Below are positions 37,076-50,062 of a DNA stretch of 64,000 nt, piece by piece. The position numbers and the translations under genes are program-made. Each line of letters begins with the position of its first letter. Positions within the stretch are counted from its first letter, which is position 1. The DNA is from Lytechinus pictus (lineage: Eukaryota; Echinodermata; Echinoidea; Temnopleuroida; Toxopneustidae), in contig NC_087259.1 in assembly GCF_037042905.1 (NCBI RefSeq), forward strand, positions 19,736,501-19,800,500, read 5' to 3'. The notes below the pieces were generated by a model. It was not told the DNA's origin. It saw nothing but the letters and a program-made list of their open reading frames with translations, and ran no database searches.

Positions 37076-38820
37076 TTTACATGAATGTGCTCTATGCATT
37101 ATTGATACCAACTTATGCACGTGTATTATAAAAAAAGGAATGGCACACCGTCTGCCCGGACCCCCCCCTCCGGACCGTTGGTTTGGGGTTAATTATTTTG
37201 CTGCGACGTCATAGCACAATCACACCGGCCAAATAACTTGATGGCATATACCTCCAGTCAGTTTGGTGTGACTAGGGCAAAATAGCTTTGAATGGGAAGA
37301 TCTTTGGGAGGGGAGGGTATATGGAGGTAGGTGTGACCGCATTGTAACGCTAACACCAGCATCCACTCTGTCTGCCCGTATTGATAAAACTTATCTCGTC
37401 ATGATGATTTAAGAGATAATTTAGCGATTAAAGCATTATCATGTTTTATAACCTTGATTAGTTGTTGCCTTTTTCTGACTTGTGACACCCAATTGATTTT
37501 CATTGAAATTTAATGAAATGTAGAATATAAAATTTAAAATTGTATAATGGAATTCTTGAATGTGTTTGTAATAATAACATTGTAATTATGGTAATACTTC
37601 CCGAAGCTTTATGAAAGACATTCCTCGTCTAAAAATTAACCCCGGCTAGTTAATACAAGGCTTATTCTCAAATTGAACTTCATGCTAATTCAACCCTATT
37701 TTTTATGTTTAAAACTGGAAATAAACGAATTTGAACTCAATGGCAACTCAAATATGATTGCTTTTAATAAAAGTCTGGGATCTAGAGAGCATCTTAAATA
37801 TAAAAAAAAATTACGATTAATTTTCTTTCTTTCATTTATATTTAATTCTAATAAATAAAAAAAAAATTCTACACTTTATTAATTTTGTAACAAAATCTAA
37901 TCTTAATTTCCTATCTATTTGATTAGTTTGAAAAAAAATATGGCTATAAGGCTATAAATTTATAACAATTATTGCCCAATGTCCTAATCGAACTATAGGA
38001 TCATCTTACCAGCTTACTATGCCCCTTCTTCAGGGGTCGTGCTCAGGAGTAGCTCTCACCCGATTCCATCTCGGTTTTCTCGTGATTAGTGAGAAGTGAC
38101 AGTCTGTTTGGGCGAGAAAGTAAGATCTGGTATGATTCATCAGAGGTTTCGAGGTCTGTGAAGTTTAAGCAGGAATCTGCCCACGAGTTCCTGAAAGATA
38201 AAGGCCCTGTAAATTATCTCCCGGCGTTTGAAGTACTCCACGTTATCAGCCTCTATACCGTCTATCATTTGAAACATTTTAGCGATGATAACGAAATGAA
38301 AGAATTAAAAAATAAAAGGTAGAAAGAAAGAAACCGCAGACCACCCCGATATGGTTCTATGGAGAGGGGTATTAAACAAAATATATGGGGGGGGGGGGTG
38401 CGCAAAAGATGACGTAATTTCCCTTTCTCTTTGAATAATATGGGTGTTAAATTCACAACCAAGACTCCTTTTTCTTTCTTGCTTTTCTCCTTTTTTAAAA
38501 ACTCCTTGAAATCATAAAATGTCTCCCAATATATCATATAATAATATAATTATTTTTTAAATATACAACAGAGTTTTTTTTATTGAAATTAGAGTCCAAT
38601 ATTCAACCTGCTTCTAAATTTCTTATCACGAGAGAGTAAATCATTTTTATATGACATAGAATTATTGGCCATCAGGTTTATCGTCTTTTCCCGGGGTTGG
38701 TCATGTTGACGTTGATTATCATGTGATTTACCGACTTTTCAGGAAAAAAAAAATCAGCTCAGTCTAAATGATACTGTCAACGATTACGACGTCGTCTAAA
38801 ATAAAAGGTTAACCCAAAAT
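37076..38820. other. No gene recognised
   Basis: A short CACACCGG..TTTGGTGTGACTAG inverted pair at 37217-37275 may be another AGTCACACC element. Very AT-rich at 37.4-38.0 kb, with a G11 run near 38387. No coding evidence upstream of tRNA-Val. Confidence 0.5.
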
Positions 38821-38840
38821 AAAAAAAAAATAAAAAAAAT
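38821..38840 (-). terminator. Pol III oligo-T terminator of tRNA-Val
   Basis: Runs of eight to ten T on the minus strand begin within three bases of the tRNA 3' end. Confidence 0.75.
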
Positions 38841-38913
38841 TGTTTCCGCCCGGGCTCGAACCGGGGACCTTGAGTGTGTTAGACTCACGTGATAACCGCT
38901 ACACTACGGAAAC
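38841..38913 (-). tRNA. tRNA-Val, anticodon AAC
   Basis: Complete cloverleaf on the minus strand: acceptor GTTTCCG/CGGAAAC, D arm GTGTAGCGGTTATCAC, anticodon stem TGAGT/ACTCA with loop CTAACAC (anticodon AAC), T arm CCCGG TTCGAGC CCGGG, discriminator A. No intron and no stem mismatches. The gene is followed at once by long T runs on its sense strand (38821-38840), a good Pol III terminator. Internal A and B boxes are intact, so it is likely functional. It stands alone, with no neighbouring tRNA gene. Confidence 0.95.
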
Positions 38914-39382
38914 TGAAGTGAACAACAAGGTGCAATTTGCGACAGTAATCGGCGTACCGCAGCATTTGAATACACAGAGCATTGTACCAGGTGCCTGTAT
39001 TTTTACAAAGTCCTGCTCAGTCATGTGATAAGTGCACAACGGAGAGAGGGAGAGAGAGAGGGGGGGGGGGGGGTTATGTGACAAGACCCCGAAACCCCCG
39101 GAAAATATGACATGAAAAGATAATTAATTTCATAGTTATTATCATTTTTTTTTCTATTTTTAGTACTTGACTGTTATATTAAATCGAAAGGGTCGATCAA
39201 TATGACTTGTATCTATTTATTTTCCCTTCTCGTAATTTAATGCATTTTAATCATTTGGATTGCGCCCCACCCCCACTAACATGGCTACATTGGGTATCTG
39301 GCGCGGCTATATTTACCTTTAGTGTGCGTTAAGTTAGTTATGGTGTTTATACAATGATTACAAAGGAGATACATTTTTTTTC

Positions 39383-39426
39383 GCAATGAAATCCCATTCT
39401 AACCAACCAGAATGAAGAAATTATGA
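39383..39426 (+). repeat. Dispersed repeat shared with 44553
   Basis: CAATGAAATCCCATTCTAAC followed by CAACCAGAATGAAGA; the copy at 44553-44596 reads CAATGAAATCCTGTTCTAAC and TAACCAGAGTGAAGA. Origin unknown. Confidence 0.55.
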
Positions 39427-39570
39427 AATAAACGAAGAGAAGTGGAACATGTGTGTTGACAATAAGAAGCTGTGGTGTTATGGAATTTGTCACACCAAGT
39501 TATAGGACAATCAATATCTACAATGAGTTGAATTTTTGCGCATGGGTTAACTCATGCATGGATTCACTTG

Positions 39571-39943
39571 CCATGCTGGTGTACAGATGGGGGCTATGGG
39601 TCCATGGTCCCAAAAAATTTCAACGAAATATACTTTTTAGATATTTTGCCCCATACGCCAGAGCTGCCCACCTACACAGCAAAAACTCTGGTGTTAACCG
39701 GTGTACATAGAGGACCACACCAGTTATTTTACTCCGGTGTTAAATTGATGGTGTTAGTTTAACACCTATAGGTGTTATTACAACACCTTTGGTTGTTACA
39801 TTTACACTCTTTGGTGTTATGTTCAATCTCTAGGGTGTAATTTTAACAACTCGGGGTGTGGTCCTCTATTAACACCAACTGGTGTCAGTTTTAACACCAC
39901 AGTTTTTACAGTGTAGAAATCCTTGGCTCATTACGCCACTGCA
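39571..39943. mobile_element. CTGGYGTACAGA element interrupted by a second MITE
   Basis: Left piece GCTGGTGTACAGATGGGGGC..GCCCCATACGCC and right piece CTTGGCTCATTACGCCACTG resemble the two halves of the 3231 family. Between them lies an independent element (39672-39916). Confidence 0.5.
39672..39916. mobile_element. CTACACTGTAAAAAC MITE rich in GGTGTTA motifs
   Basis: Ends CTACACAGCAAAAACTCTGG and CACAGTTTTTACAGTGTAG are inverted and contain TA at the outer edge. The interior is a series of GGTGTTA/TAACACC words. Outer GAGGACCACACC/GGTGTGGTCCTC blocks pair as a second inverted set. Confidence 0.75.
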
Positions 39944-39970
39944 TGAATTCAAATTGAATCAGTCATGGTT

Positions 39971-40137
39971 ATACCTCGGTCACATTTGCTCTATACGGTA
40001 GCCGGAAGGCGAGTCGAAAACAGCCGTTTTAACATTTTATGTACGAGCTACATTGTAGGTGGTTTGTATAAAAATGAATAAAACGGCTGTTTTCGACTCG
40101 CCGTGAGGCCGCCGTAGAGCAAATGTGACCGAGGTAT
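39971..40137. mobile_element. ACCTCGGTCACATTTGCTC MITE
   Basis: Outer 23-base inverted repeats ATACCTCGGTCACATTTGCT(CTA), then a second paired block GGCGAGTCGAAAACAGCCG TTTTA on each arm. 167 bases, no coding. Confidence 0.85.
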
Positions 40138-40357
40138 TATGAATATTTAGTAGGATTTAAAAGAACTCTTTCGTAGGATCAAAAATTCTTTGAAACAAAT
40201 TTTTAATGTCGCACTAACCTTATGGACGAAAAGTTTTTCAATTTGTACAGGAGAGGTACTACAGCGGGTATTGGCTACTACCTATGTTTTCAAGAAGTGG
40301 GGGGGGTGAATGATTAAAAATAAAACTAACAAAATGTAAGAAAGAAGACAAGGATAC

Positions 40358-40503
40358 CAGGGGCCGTAGAATGGTTTTGAAAATTGGGGGAATTGCCCGT
40401 GGAAAACATACAGATTGTCATTTTCATTTTGTTTTCACGTTTGTTGAAAAAAGTGGGGATCGGAAGCCCCCCCCCCCCCTTACCCCCGTTTCCACGACCC
40501 CTG
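40358..40503. mobile_element. CAGGGGCCGTAGAA MITE
   Basis: Starts CAGGGGCCGTAGAATGG and ends CCGTTTCCACGACCCCTG, with a C12 run before the right end, the same design as the 30666 copy. Confidence 0.65.
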
Positions 40504-43338
40504 TTATAAAGATAGGTGTGGGCGGTGTCATTCTGTATTACCTCTGTTATTCAATTGCGGGGGGGGGGGTTGACGTCACCATGAAGTCGTCTTGCCCACT
40601 TACAATATACCCTGAAATCAGACGATCCCTTTAAAAAGTTATTGACCCTGTAGAGTTGCTGTTTGGTCTTGGCGGGTGACATGGTACTATCCAACCAGAC
40701 CAGTTGTTTATGGACAACACGGCTAGAGATGGGACCTTTACCAGCTAAAAGGCCCTTGGATTCCCAAAGACACACATGGAGGTAACGCCCTTCTATCTAC
40801 GACGGTTGTGTAAACAAAACAGGATGAGTAGAGATAGATATGAAAGCTAATGAATGGGACTAAAGAGGACAAGTGACATGTTTAGGTTCATAGTCGAGTG
40901 CATCACCCTTTCGTTCTAAAGGTGAACTTCAGCATCAGAAGCGTCCAATATTGAACAACATGGGCTCGTGAGTCATTAGATTCATATTCAGATTTATTTT
41001 CCGTTTCAAGATTTAAAAAGTTATGATAAAAAATTGTAAAAAAAACATAATCAACTCATGACGTAAAATATTACGTAATCAAAATAATGTACAGTAGATA
41101 TTCGAATTCAGATATATATTTCGATTGAAAAGTTATAAAGAAAATATAATAAAACAAGCTTAAACTGACATAATAAACAATATGACTTAATATGAATTAT
41201 GATCAGAAGCAACTATACTATTGTATTTATCGATTTGGCGTTGTTTCTTCGTTCTACGACCCTTACCAATGTTTTAATTAATCTTCTTTTTCGTTTTACC
41301 TTTAATCTCAACTTTAATGTTTAATGAATTAAAACAAATCATAAGTGACATTCCTTACCCCCCCCCCCCCTCCGTCCCCAAAAGGTACGGACCCCTTGAG
41401 GATAGTATCAAACAGGGGAACACCACATGAACAAGGGAAGTTGTATCAAATCAAATTATAATTGTTGTCATATCTCAGCCTGTAATGAAACTTACAATAT
41501 TATAAAGAAGTAAAAGATATCCATTAAATAGAAATTAAGCGACTTCACCAATCATCATTCCCATGTCAATAGACAAGGGATAACTCAATTAACAATCATT
41601 AATTCAAAGTCATCGAAGAGAAAAATAAGATATTGTATTGAGGCTATTAAAAAGTTGAGCGAACATGGCAAATGAGTTGGGGCTATAGGGCACTAGCTGA
41701 GGGTTAGGGCAATATTGGTAAGATATATACGTTAAAATATAAAATCCCCCCTCCTCTTAACCCCTTTATATCTGTTCTCTCTCAAATACTCTCTATTTCC
41801 TTCTGTCTGTCAGTCTCTCTCTCTCTCTCTTTCTCTCGCTTTCGATTAACCCCCTCCCCCACCCCTCCCGAAAAGGGGACAGGACAATTTCCCACTGCTT
41901 CGATAACGCATGCTTTTTATTTTATGTTGTCTGTCTATTTGTATCCTTTAGAAGAAGGGTACAATTGAGGTTGTTTTGTTTTGGAAGAGACGGGTTTGAC
42001 AAATTTGACAGTTTTGGGGTAATAACAAAAAAGATTGAGCAAAGACGGACGAAACTCGCAAACATGACAGAGAAATTGTCGTGATGACGTACCGGGGTCA
42101 AAAGTTATCAAGATACGGAACATTAAGAACGTTCCGTGTTCCAAGTAATTATATTGGACTTGAGATATAACATTCAGCAAGGAGTGTAACAATCAGACGA
42201 ATTCCAGACTAAAAATCAGACAATGTTGTAAATTATTTGGCGAGGGATAAAATTGTTATGAATCGTGTTTGTTGGGCTCTGTTTGACATGTCAAAAACAT
42301 AACGACATTGAGACTTTCCTCTAACCAATCTATCATTTCTTGGGTAAATTTGTATCTTGTATAGACACTCGTCAAGCCCGTTGCCTTCCTTCTAATTTTG
42401 AGAGAAAGGCTTTTATTGGGATATTATTGTGAATAAAATGGGCATGAAATTTGGATGTAATGAAGAACAATTATTTTGGAACAATAGACCCGAGAGATAA
42501 AAGAAGAAAATTTTGTCAATATCGTGGCGATTAGATACACAGCTTTTCAAGTGGAAGTCTGCACAATGGGACACTATATCAAATACATATAACTCAGATC
42601 TTCCAAACACAATTAACATCAATTTTGACAGTTATGATGAATTTTGAGCAAGATAATAGAGATATGAAACAATGGATTGTGAGATAGAAACGTGTTTTAA
42701 ATAAACATTGATCATGGCATCAATCATGATTTTAGTCTTTAACGCTTTAGATGCCAGTTGGTTTTGCTGGAAAGAAAATTCTACCAAATGATCAAATGCA
42801 TGTATGTCTGCAGCACTAATTCAGACATATATAATTACGTTATATACAAAGTTGTGAAAAAAACTATATAATAGTTATCCTTTAATCGATATTATTAAAT
42901 TTAATGTCATGCATACCAAAATGTTTTGATTTGTAATATAAATGGATGCCCTACTTCATAACTTTATCAGCCTTTATTTATTTTGGGAGTATAGTCATAC
43001 ATACAGTGATATCTGATTCGAAATTGGGGCAATGGCAGATCATTGGATCATGGGGATAGAGGGTGATGACAGAACGTGTAGAATGGACCTTTCCTTTAAC
43101 TGTAAATATTACATCCTCTGTAACATGAATTTTCATTAAAATACATACACACTGATTCTGTTTCTGTTTGTGGTAACTCCCGTAGGAACTCGACAGGACA
43201 GCATTTTGCTGGTAAACGCCAAGCTGGTTTATAACCAATTACCTATGAAACATTTTACGTCTAGGTTAATCAGTCATAGTGGCTGACGTTATAGACGACA
43301 GATATCACTCTCGGGCCTTTTTATCAAAGTGGAGACAA
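40504..43338. other. No gene recognised
   Basis: G10 near 40559, C12 near 41358, a CT repeat near 41815, otherwise unique AT-rich sequence. Frames of 69-87 codons on the minus strand have no recognisable domain. Confidence 0.55.
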
Positions 43339-43412
43339 TGGCTGAGTTGGGATTCGAACTCACAACCTCGCGATTATGAGTCCAATGCTCTAACCACTGG
43401 ACCACATGACCA
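43339..43412 (-). pseudogene. tRNA-Met-like (CAT) pseudogene or SINE head
   Basis: Reads GTCCAGTGGTTAGAGC (A box), CTCATAATC in the anticodon loop and GTGAGTTCGAATCC (B box), like elongator tRNA-Met. The acceptor, anticodon and T stems each have several mismatches, so it cannot fold well. No oligo-T follows directly. Confidence 0.6.
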
Positions 43413-43426
43413 CACGACCACTCACT

Positions 43427-46180
43427 GGCGTATAGTGTTTTTTTTTTTGGAGGGGGGGGGGCTTAGGCCCTTGCCCCTGAAATGGTCTACCACTAAGAAA
43501 AATATGAGAAAAATAAAGAAAAATAAAAGGAAGGAAAAATTATGGTAAAATACGCATTCCTTTCTATAAATACACACTATATCATATCGTTAGAATCTAT
43601 GTAAAAAAAAACATTAATTTAAGAGGGTCAAAATGTTTGCCCACTCGCGACTATTTGGAATATTTGCTCCATATACTGAGTAAAATGTTAAGTAAAAAAC
43701 ATCCTGTTCATAGTTACAAAAAAAATGCTTAGAACGTCCAGTTATCATCTCAGCATATTATTAATTCAGCTCGCGCTTCGCGCTTGCATTATTTATCTGG
43801 TGAAATATCATCTTCCCAAGTCAGGTGAACCATGGAACTCGAATGATTACAAGATTACGCCACAACTTCAAGTATTGTGAAATATTTTTTGAAGTGTTCT
43901 TAATAATTGTAATAATATTTATATGGCAAAATAAATGTATTGAAATGAATTAATGCAGATGTGTTTAGAAAAGGTGGAGATCACAACAGGTTGTGAACGC
44001 GCTGTATCCCACGTGTTTTCCCTTCTTCAATCAACGCACTCGATGATCACATCCCCATGGGCGCGCAGATCAGTCATCGTCGAGATCGTCAAGCGAGGTC
44101 AATGAACTTGTAATGATCTTAAGATCGATATGGGTGCCTGACGATGACATACGTGTGTGTTCTCTGTTCTGGCTTTTCTGAAAATCTCTTTCTTTCAGGT
44201 GCGAGAGTTACACTTTTTAGAGCATCAGAGGGAACTACACTCAGTTTTCATAGTTATACGATAGCTCACTGCTCACTCAATATATGAAAATTTGATCTGC
44301 AGCATCTGTAATGGATACAAATATAAAGAACACATTTGGAAATACATATTTTTGGTAAGGATGATTCTGGTTTGGAGAACTGGATGCTAATTCAGATTTA
44401 AATGATACAAATGGTATTATATATTATGAGCATGAAAGCTCATCTGTTTTTGTAAAAGATCAACATTTGATCTCAATACAATATTGATAAATCTTTTTCA
44501 GCTGTGATGATTTAATAGATCAACTTTCAAAATGATCAACGATTCGACAACAGCAATGAAATCCTGTTCTAACTAACCAGAGTGAAGAGTTCCAACTTAT
44601 ATGGGAATCATTTATGAGGGGCGGAAAGCCATCGCATCTATTTTTGTACATTTTTTTACACCCATAAAGAGAAAACAATTCAATTTCAACTTAAACACAT
44701 AGACACGAAACAATATACACCCACCCTCGGAATCAGCGAGGCTAAAACGAAGCTCGGTCGCTTCGCCCCTCGCTCATAATTAGCGCATTTTAGCATCCAC
44801 TTCGCTGACGCTTTCTGCAACGTTCACAATCTATTGATAATGCCCGTCAAATCACTATGGACAGATCAAAGGTCATTGTCGAAAGCTGGTGGACCGGGAG
44901 AGCACATCTGAGACAGAACCCCCCCCCCCCCCAAAAAAAAAAGCAATTATATTTTGTTCAGAGTCCCGAGATGGCGCTGCTGGTTTGATTCACCTATTTT
45001 CGACAAAGGCTGATTTGTCATTGAAGGACTTTTGTCAATAGATTCTCTGCGTTATAGAAAGCGTCTGCGAAGTGATGGCTAATATACCCTATTGTGTCAC
45101 CTTGAATATTGTAATGTATTATTGTTCCCAAGCTAGGACAACAATTTTGGAGTTTTTTATCATCCCGATCACCTTGCTGATCTACACCAACAAAGGCCCC
45201 GTATCATCAAGCTGTATGATTGATCGTAGGGCCATTTTACGACTGATCAAACACAATTATCAATGCCATCATATCGTCGAAATCAGCCAGACGATCAATA
45301 GGAAAGTTTCGTGTCACGGGCCCCATAATCAGCCAGAAAATAACTCGATCAAGCCATGAACCTATAGGTCCATGATCAGGCTAATCATTTCGGCAGTGCA
45401 GTAGCATCCTCAAAACGGAAAACAGCACTATAGCATGACTAGTACGTGCAGAGACGAAACGCTTTTTCATCAAACCCATCTCTTCTCCAAGTGACCCTTC
45501 ACCTTGAAACACATGATTCGCATTTATGTCCTGATATTGGTGAAACATTCTCCCTAAAAATAGACAAGCATCAAAACTTGTCGATTAATCATTTTCCTTC
45601 CCTTTCTTTTCTTCTTCCCTTTCTTTTCTTAGATAGCGATGATGATGCCCTTCATTGTCATAGGAAAATGAATTATTTTCTGCGAGGTGTGAAAATAATT
45701 GTCCCTCGATGGAAGGATGTCAATAAACAATGAAGTTGTGTTCCTAAAGGTCAAAGTAATATTTTGGGGAAGAAAATAATTGAAAGATACTCTAAATTTC
45801 TAAGAATTTCAAACCGTCATTAACACTCAGAGAAGAAATCAACTGCCATTCGCCACCGAAGTAACCATCATTTCCATTAACTTTCTCGAGAGTGTTGTGT
45901 ATAATTTATGTGGAACGTAAATAATGACCTTTGCTAAAATTTGGAATGAATTAATAAGAAATTAAAGTCAGAAGAAAAACAAAATTATTCACATTTTTAG
46001 CTCTGATTTCTTTATTTTGCATAATTTATTTGAGTTTAGGTATACGCCATTGCAGGCTGCATTGTCAGACAAGCATTATAAAGGAATGTACCCCATATTA
46101 TACGTTAGATATTTACTCTGTAATTTGGGGGTCTTAAGTACATACACTCTAAAAATGAAAGGAAAGGGACAAATCACCTT
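43427..46180. other. No gene; partial hAT-like end and unique DNA
   Basis: CACTGGCGTATAG plus a T/G run at 43427 looks like a left end of the 3231-type element, followed by one copy of the CGCGCTTCGCGC core near 43775. GC-richer text at 43.98-44.16 kb and a C14 run near 44920. No gene is supported. Confidence 0.5.
43845..43960 (+). mobile_element. Possible LINE-like 3' end
   Basis: TATATGGCAAAATAAATGTATTGAAATGAATTAATG resembles an AATAAA plus TTGAA-type tail of a non-LTR element, in 20-base pieces TATATGGCAAAATAAATGTA and TTGAAATGAATTAATG. Weak; no coding part was seen. Confidence 0.25.
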
Positions 46181-46795
46181 TTAAAGGGATGGTCCGGGCT
46201 GAGAATATTTATATCTAAATAAATCAATAAAAATTCACAAAGCAAAATGCTGAAAATTTCATCAAAATCGGATAACAAATAACGAAATTATTGAATTTTA
46301 AAGTTTATCAATATTTTGTAAAAACAGTTATATGCACATCGTCATGAATTTTCATTAGGTGGGCTGATGACGTCACATCCCCACTTTCCTTTTTCTTATG
46401 TTATTACATGAAATCATAAATGTTTCATTTTTTCATGTATGTGTAAATGATGTGTCTCCATTATGATGAAATAAGTTGCCGCAATAAATAACTAATGCAC
46501 TAAATCAGTTGTCGATCCAATTCATGCTTTAGTTCTTGGTAGAAAAAAATTAAATCAACCTAATTTCATATAATAAAATACAAAAGAACAAGTGGGGATA
46601 TGACATCATCAGCCCACCTAATGAATATTCATAAATATTTGCCTAGAACTGTTTCACCGGAATAATGCAAATCTTTTAAATTCAATAACTTCGGTATTTG
46701 TTATCCGATTTTGATCAAATTTTCAGCATTTTGCTTTGTGAATTTTACTCTATTTATTGAGATATAAATATCTCCAGCCTGGAGTATCCCTTTAA
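46181..46795. mobile_element. TTAAAGGGATGGTCC inverted-repeat element, family B copy 2
   Basis: Nearly the same sequence as the 17259 copy over its whole length, including TTAAAGGGATGGTCCGGGCT, GATGACGTCACATCCCCAC and GAGATATAAATATCTCCAGC. TTAA at both ends. Confidence 0.88.
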
Positions 46796-48252
46796 CAGGG
46801 TCGAAAAGTGACAGCATTTTGAAATAGGGTGCGAAACGCCGTCATTCCTCGGCCCTTTTCAACCCTTTTCGCTTATTGTGTTTTTAGAGCGAAAGTTCAG
46901 TAACACTTTCAGCCATCAACCTTAATTTATTCTCGACTCTTCCTAGGCCATGAAGGACGGGGCATATCATACTTGAAGTACGATCATGACGTGGTTTTAA
47001 TTTGTAACGTATTATATACTTGACGTATTATTCAGTTTCATTCTTCCGTCACATCTTATCTTTTCGAACCTCTGGTATTACTTTTTTCATAAAAGAAGCT
47101 TGTCCAATTAATGCGTTCGACGTGTAAAATTTACAAATGTTATTTCAGTTTTAACCACGAATAATTTCACCTGATCTTCAACCCTACAATAAGTTCCCTT
47201 TATGAGGGGGAGACCGAGGGGGGGGGGGGGAGATTACCATCCTCATGCCAATAACTTATTGCAATGCAATTCCTTCCTTACCACCCTCACCCTTTCTCTT
47301 TCGTCGTCTGTTGATTATTCCTCTTTGAATTTCATGTTCTTCTTTAATATTCCCTTTATTTTCTTTATCCAAGTTTCTTGTTCCTCTCTTATATGGTTCT
47401 TGTCCATATTTTATTTCTCGTAGCCCCCCCCCCCCTTCCCCTAGTTCTCTCTTTTTTTAAAAGTTTCTCCTTACTCTTTCTAATTTCCCATGTTCTTGTC
47501 TAGTCATTTTCTTTCTTTCTCTTTCTCACATCATTGATGTGCCTCTCTCCCCGTTTCGTTCGCTTCACAGAAGGCCCCACTTCAAACCTTCTTTCCGTCC
47601 GTTTAAAATTTTTTAAATTGTACTCATGCATCTTCCTGGCGTATTCTATCCGTCACATGACCATCGTTGCTAAATTCCTACCATACACATTGTCTAAACC
47701 TACGCACAAATTTATGTCGTATTTACACAGACAAGAGGCCAGGTGATGTGGGGCCCTATTTATTTTGCTCTGACAATATTTTGTCATGCCGGGTGAATTA
47801 TGATGGTGGAAACGAAGAAGTCAAGGCCCCAACACAAAGTAAAAATATTTCCCCTTGAAAACAACCCCTTCACAATAAACAAAATCATACCAATCATAAA
47901 ATTGAACTCTCCTGTTTCGGTATGATGTATTGAGATGCTTTGATGACATGTATTATATGATGCATGCACCATGTCGTGAAAACCCATTCGTTAGTAATTT
48001 GATTTTTTTTATTATTGAACTGAATATCTATTGCTTAAAAAACCTTGAAATAATTGACATGGACTTAACACATATCACATCTGAATTAGATTGTCCGGGG
48101 TATAACTTTATGGATTCAGACAGCATCAGTTATAAATTGGAATTTAAAAAACCTTAAGTCAGGCAGTCTTGTGTTTATCTTATTAGCCCAGAGTGGATAA
48201 CTATATCACGACTAAAAGGAAAGAAAAAGCTCCATTCATACAACTTGCATGC

Positions 48253-48283
<31 letters not shown>

Positions 48284-49060
48284 GGGGGGGGTCACTGGTA
48301 TTTATGTTGCAGTTAAGACTGTCATGTAAATTTGCAGGCCTAACGGAGGAGTGATACATTTTTCTTTATTTTTTTAAATAATAGGACACCCGAATTACAG
48401 GTTGGCCTACGTGATGAAGCCTCGCAACATTTCCATGCATCCTGAAGGTCATTTGGTGAAGAAATCGTGCTCAAATTTGATGCCACCTTCAACAAATAGA
48501 AACTATTTCGCACTTTTACTGCCTCGTAATTCAATATTTTCAAAAAATAAAAACCCCAAACAATCGTCATTCAGAACCGAAAAATATTGAATGTTGTCAG
48601 ATCGTCTTCCTCGTTTGATTTTGGGGCTGGCATTTATTGCCATTTTGCGCACTATTTCTCTTTGTGATGTTTCAGACCGTAAAATCAGCGAGCTCATTAC
48701 TCGTATTTTTACGATAATGGATACGACAGTCAACTTCACAGAAGCCGAAACACACATAATACCCATAACAATAAAACGTGTTTTGTTCGCGTTTTGAAGC
48801 AGAGAAACGAACGCAAACAACTCCTGGTGGCACAGTAACCAAGAAATAAAAAATGGATTACGGTTTTTTTTTCAAGGGGTAATGAAGCTAAACTGTTTAG
48901 TTGTCCATGAACGTGGCAGAATAAATAAAATAAGACTGGGTAGCAATAAAATACATGTTCCCACAAAGAGAGCGGCGCCGAACGTTGAAAGAATTGGATG
49001 GGGGTAGGGGCATTTCTAAAGTCTGATCAATGGGATGAAATAGGCCTGAAATAATTTTAG
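46796..49060. other. No gene confirmed
   Basis: CT-rich stretches at 47.3-47.5 kb, G12 near 47219, C11 near 47424, and the T28-G8 run at 48256. Overlapping frames at 48503-48820 (minus) and 48591-48797 (plus) are open on both strands; I see no family and call neither. Confidence 0.5.
48256..48291 (+). repeat. T28-G8 homopolymer junction
   Basis: Twenty-eight T followed at once by eight G. It resembles the tail or head of an inserted GGGGG-type MITE. Confidence 0.95.
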
Positions 49061-49380
49061 TTGTTCTGGGAAAAGGAGAGAGAGAAAAGGAAAGCTTGGA
49101 ACAAAAGCGATATGAAGAATGAAAAAGGAATTTACAGAAAGCTGTGCAGAGAAATACTGGATGCAGGAAAGGAGGAAAAGGACGAAAGAAAAATAGGAAT
49201 GATGATAAGAAAAATGAGAAGGAAAGAAGAAGAACAAGAAGAACAAGAAGAACAAGAAGAAAGAGAAGAAGAAGAAGAAGAAAGAATTAGAAGAAGAAGA
49301 GGAGGAGGAGGAGGAGGAGGAAGAGGAACTAAGAAGAAAAGGAAGAAGAAAGAAGAAGAGGAAGAGAAAGAAAAAAAATA
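49061..49380. repeat. Homopurine GAA/GGA tract
   Basis: Almost pure A/G on the plus strand from about 49190 to 49380, including AGAAGAACAAGAAGAACAAG and a GAGGAGGAGGAGGAGG block. Both strands give long low-complexity frames (Glu/Lys-rich and Ser/Leu/Phe-rich) that are not genes. Confidence 0.95.
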
Positions 49381-50062
49381 GGGAGGAGGAAGTGCGAAAA
49401 ATAAGTTGTTGGATTTCATTTCACCCCATTTTGACTGCAAGGACAGTCCCACACATTCTTTTTAAAAAATGCACACGAAAAAAAACATGAAGAAAGCAAA
49501 AATAAACTATATTCATTGACGGCGGACGGCTACCGTCACGAATATACATCGGGATATATAGTACTTTACACGAAGCCATCTGAGTGGCTGATTGGTGAGA
49601 AGTTTTTGTAGCTCACGTGAGGGCGGTATAGCAGTTGCTGGGGACTGCTATAGTCAAGAGTTTGATCGGAGGTAAGTTAACTGGCATCTAATGTAATCCT
49701 TAAACCAGTTTTTACGTGGCACGATGATGATAAGGGGCAGAAACTTGGATATGGCTGATAAATAAAATTACAAGATTTCCCGGCGAAGTTCTTTCCTTCC
49801 CATCTTTTTTTTTCACTGTGGGATAATTCTTTCATTGATTGGATATTTTGTTTGTTTGTTCACAAGGCGAAAGGCCGGATGTATGAAAATTATGATGTTG
49901 ACTTAAACGTAATACATGTACTTTGGTTTGATGAAATAAAAAAGAAAACATAAAAAAGAACCAGAATCTGTGAATTTCATTGTTGTCATTGATTTTGTTA
50001 CGTCATTCGTTGGTGGCGCGCACTGTGGGCAAGCTTTGCGTCGAAGCACAATTCATGATTAT

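Noticed and set aside
43339-43412. Functional tRNA-Met
   Set aside because: Several mismatches in the acceptor, anticodon and T stems.
48503-48820. Overlapping frames on both strands (105 and 68 codons)
   Set aside because: Hydrophobic segments looked briefly receptor-like, but no conserved motif or splice structure supports either strand.
49061-49452. 106-codon Glu/Lys-rich and Ser/Leu-rich frames
   Set aside because: Low-complexity translation of a homopurine tract on either strand.
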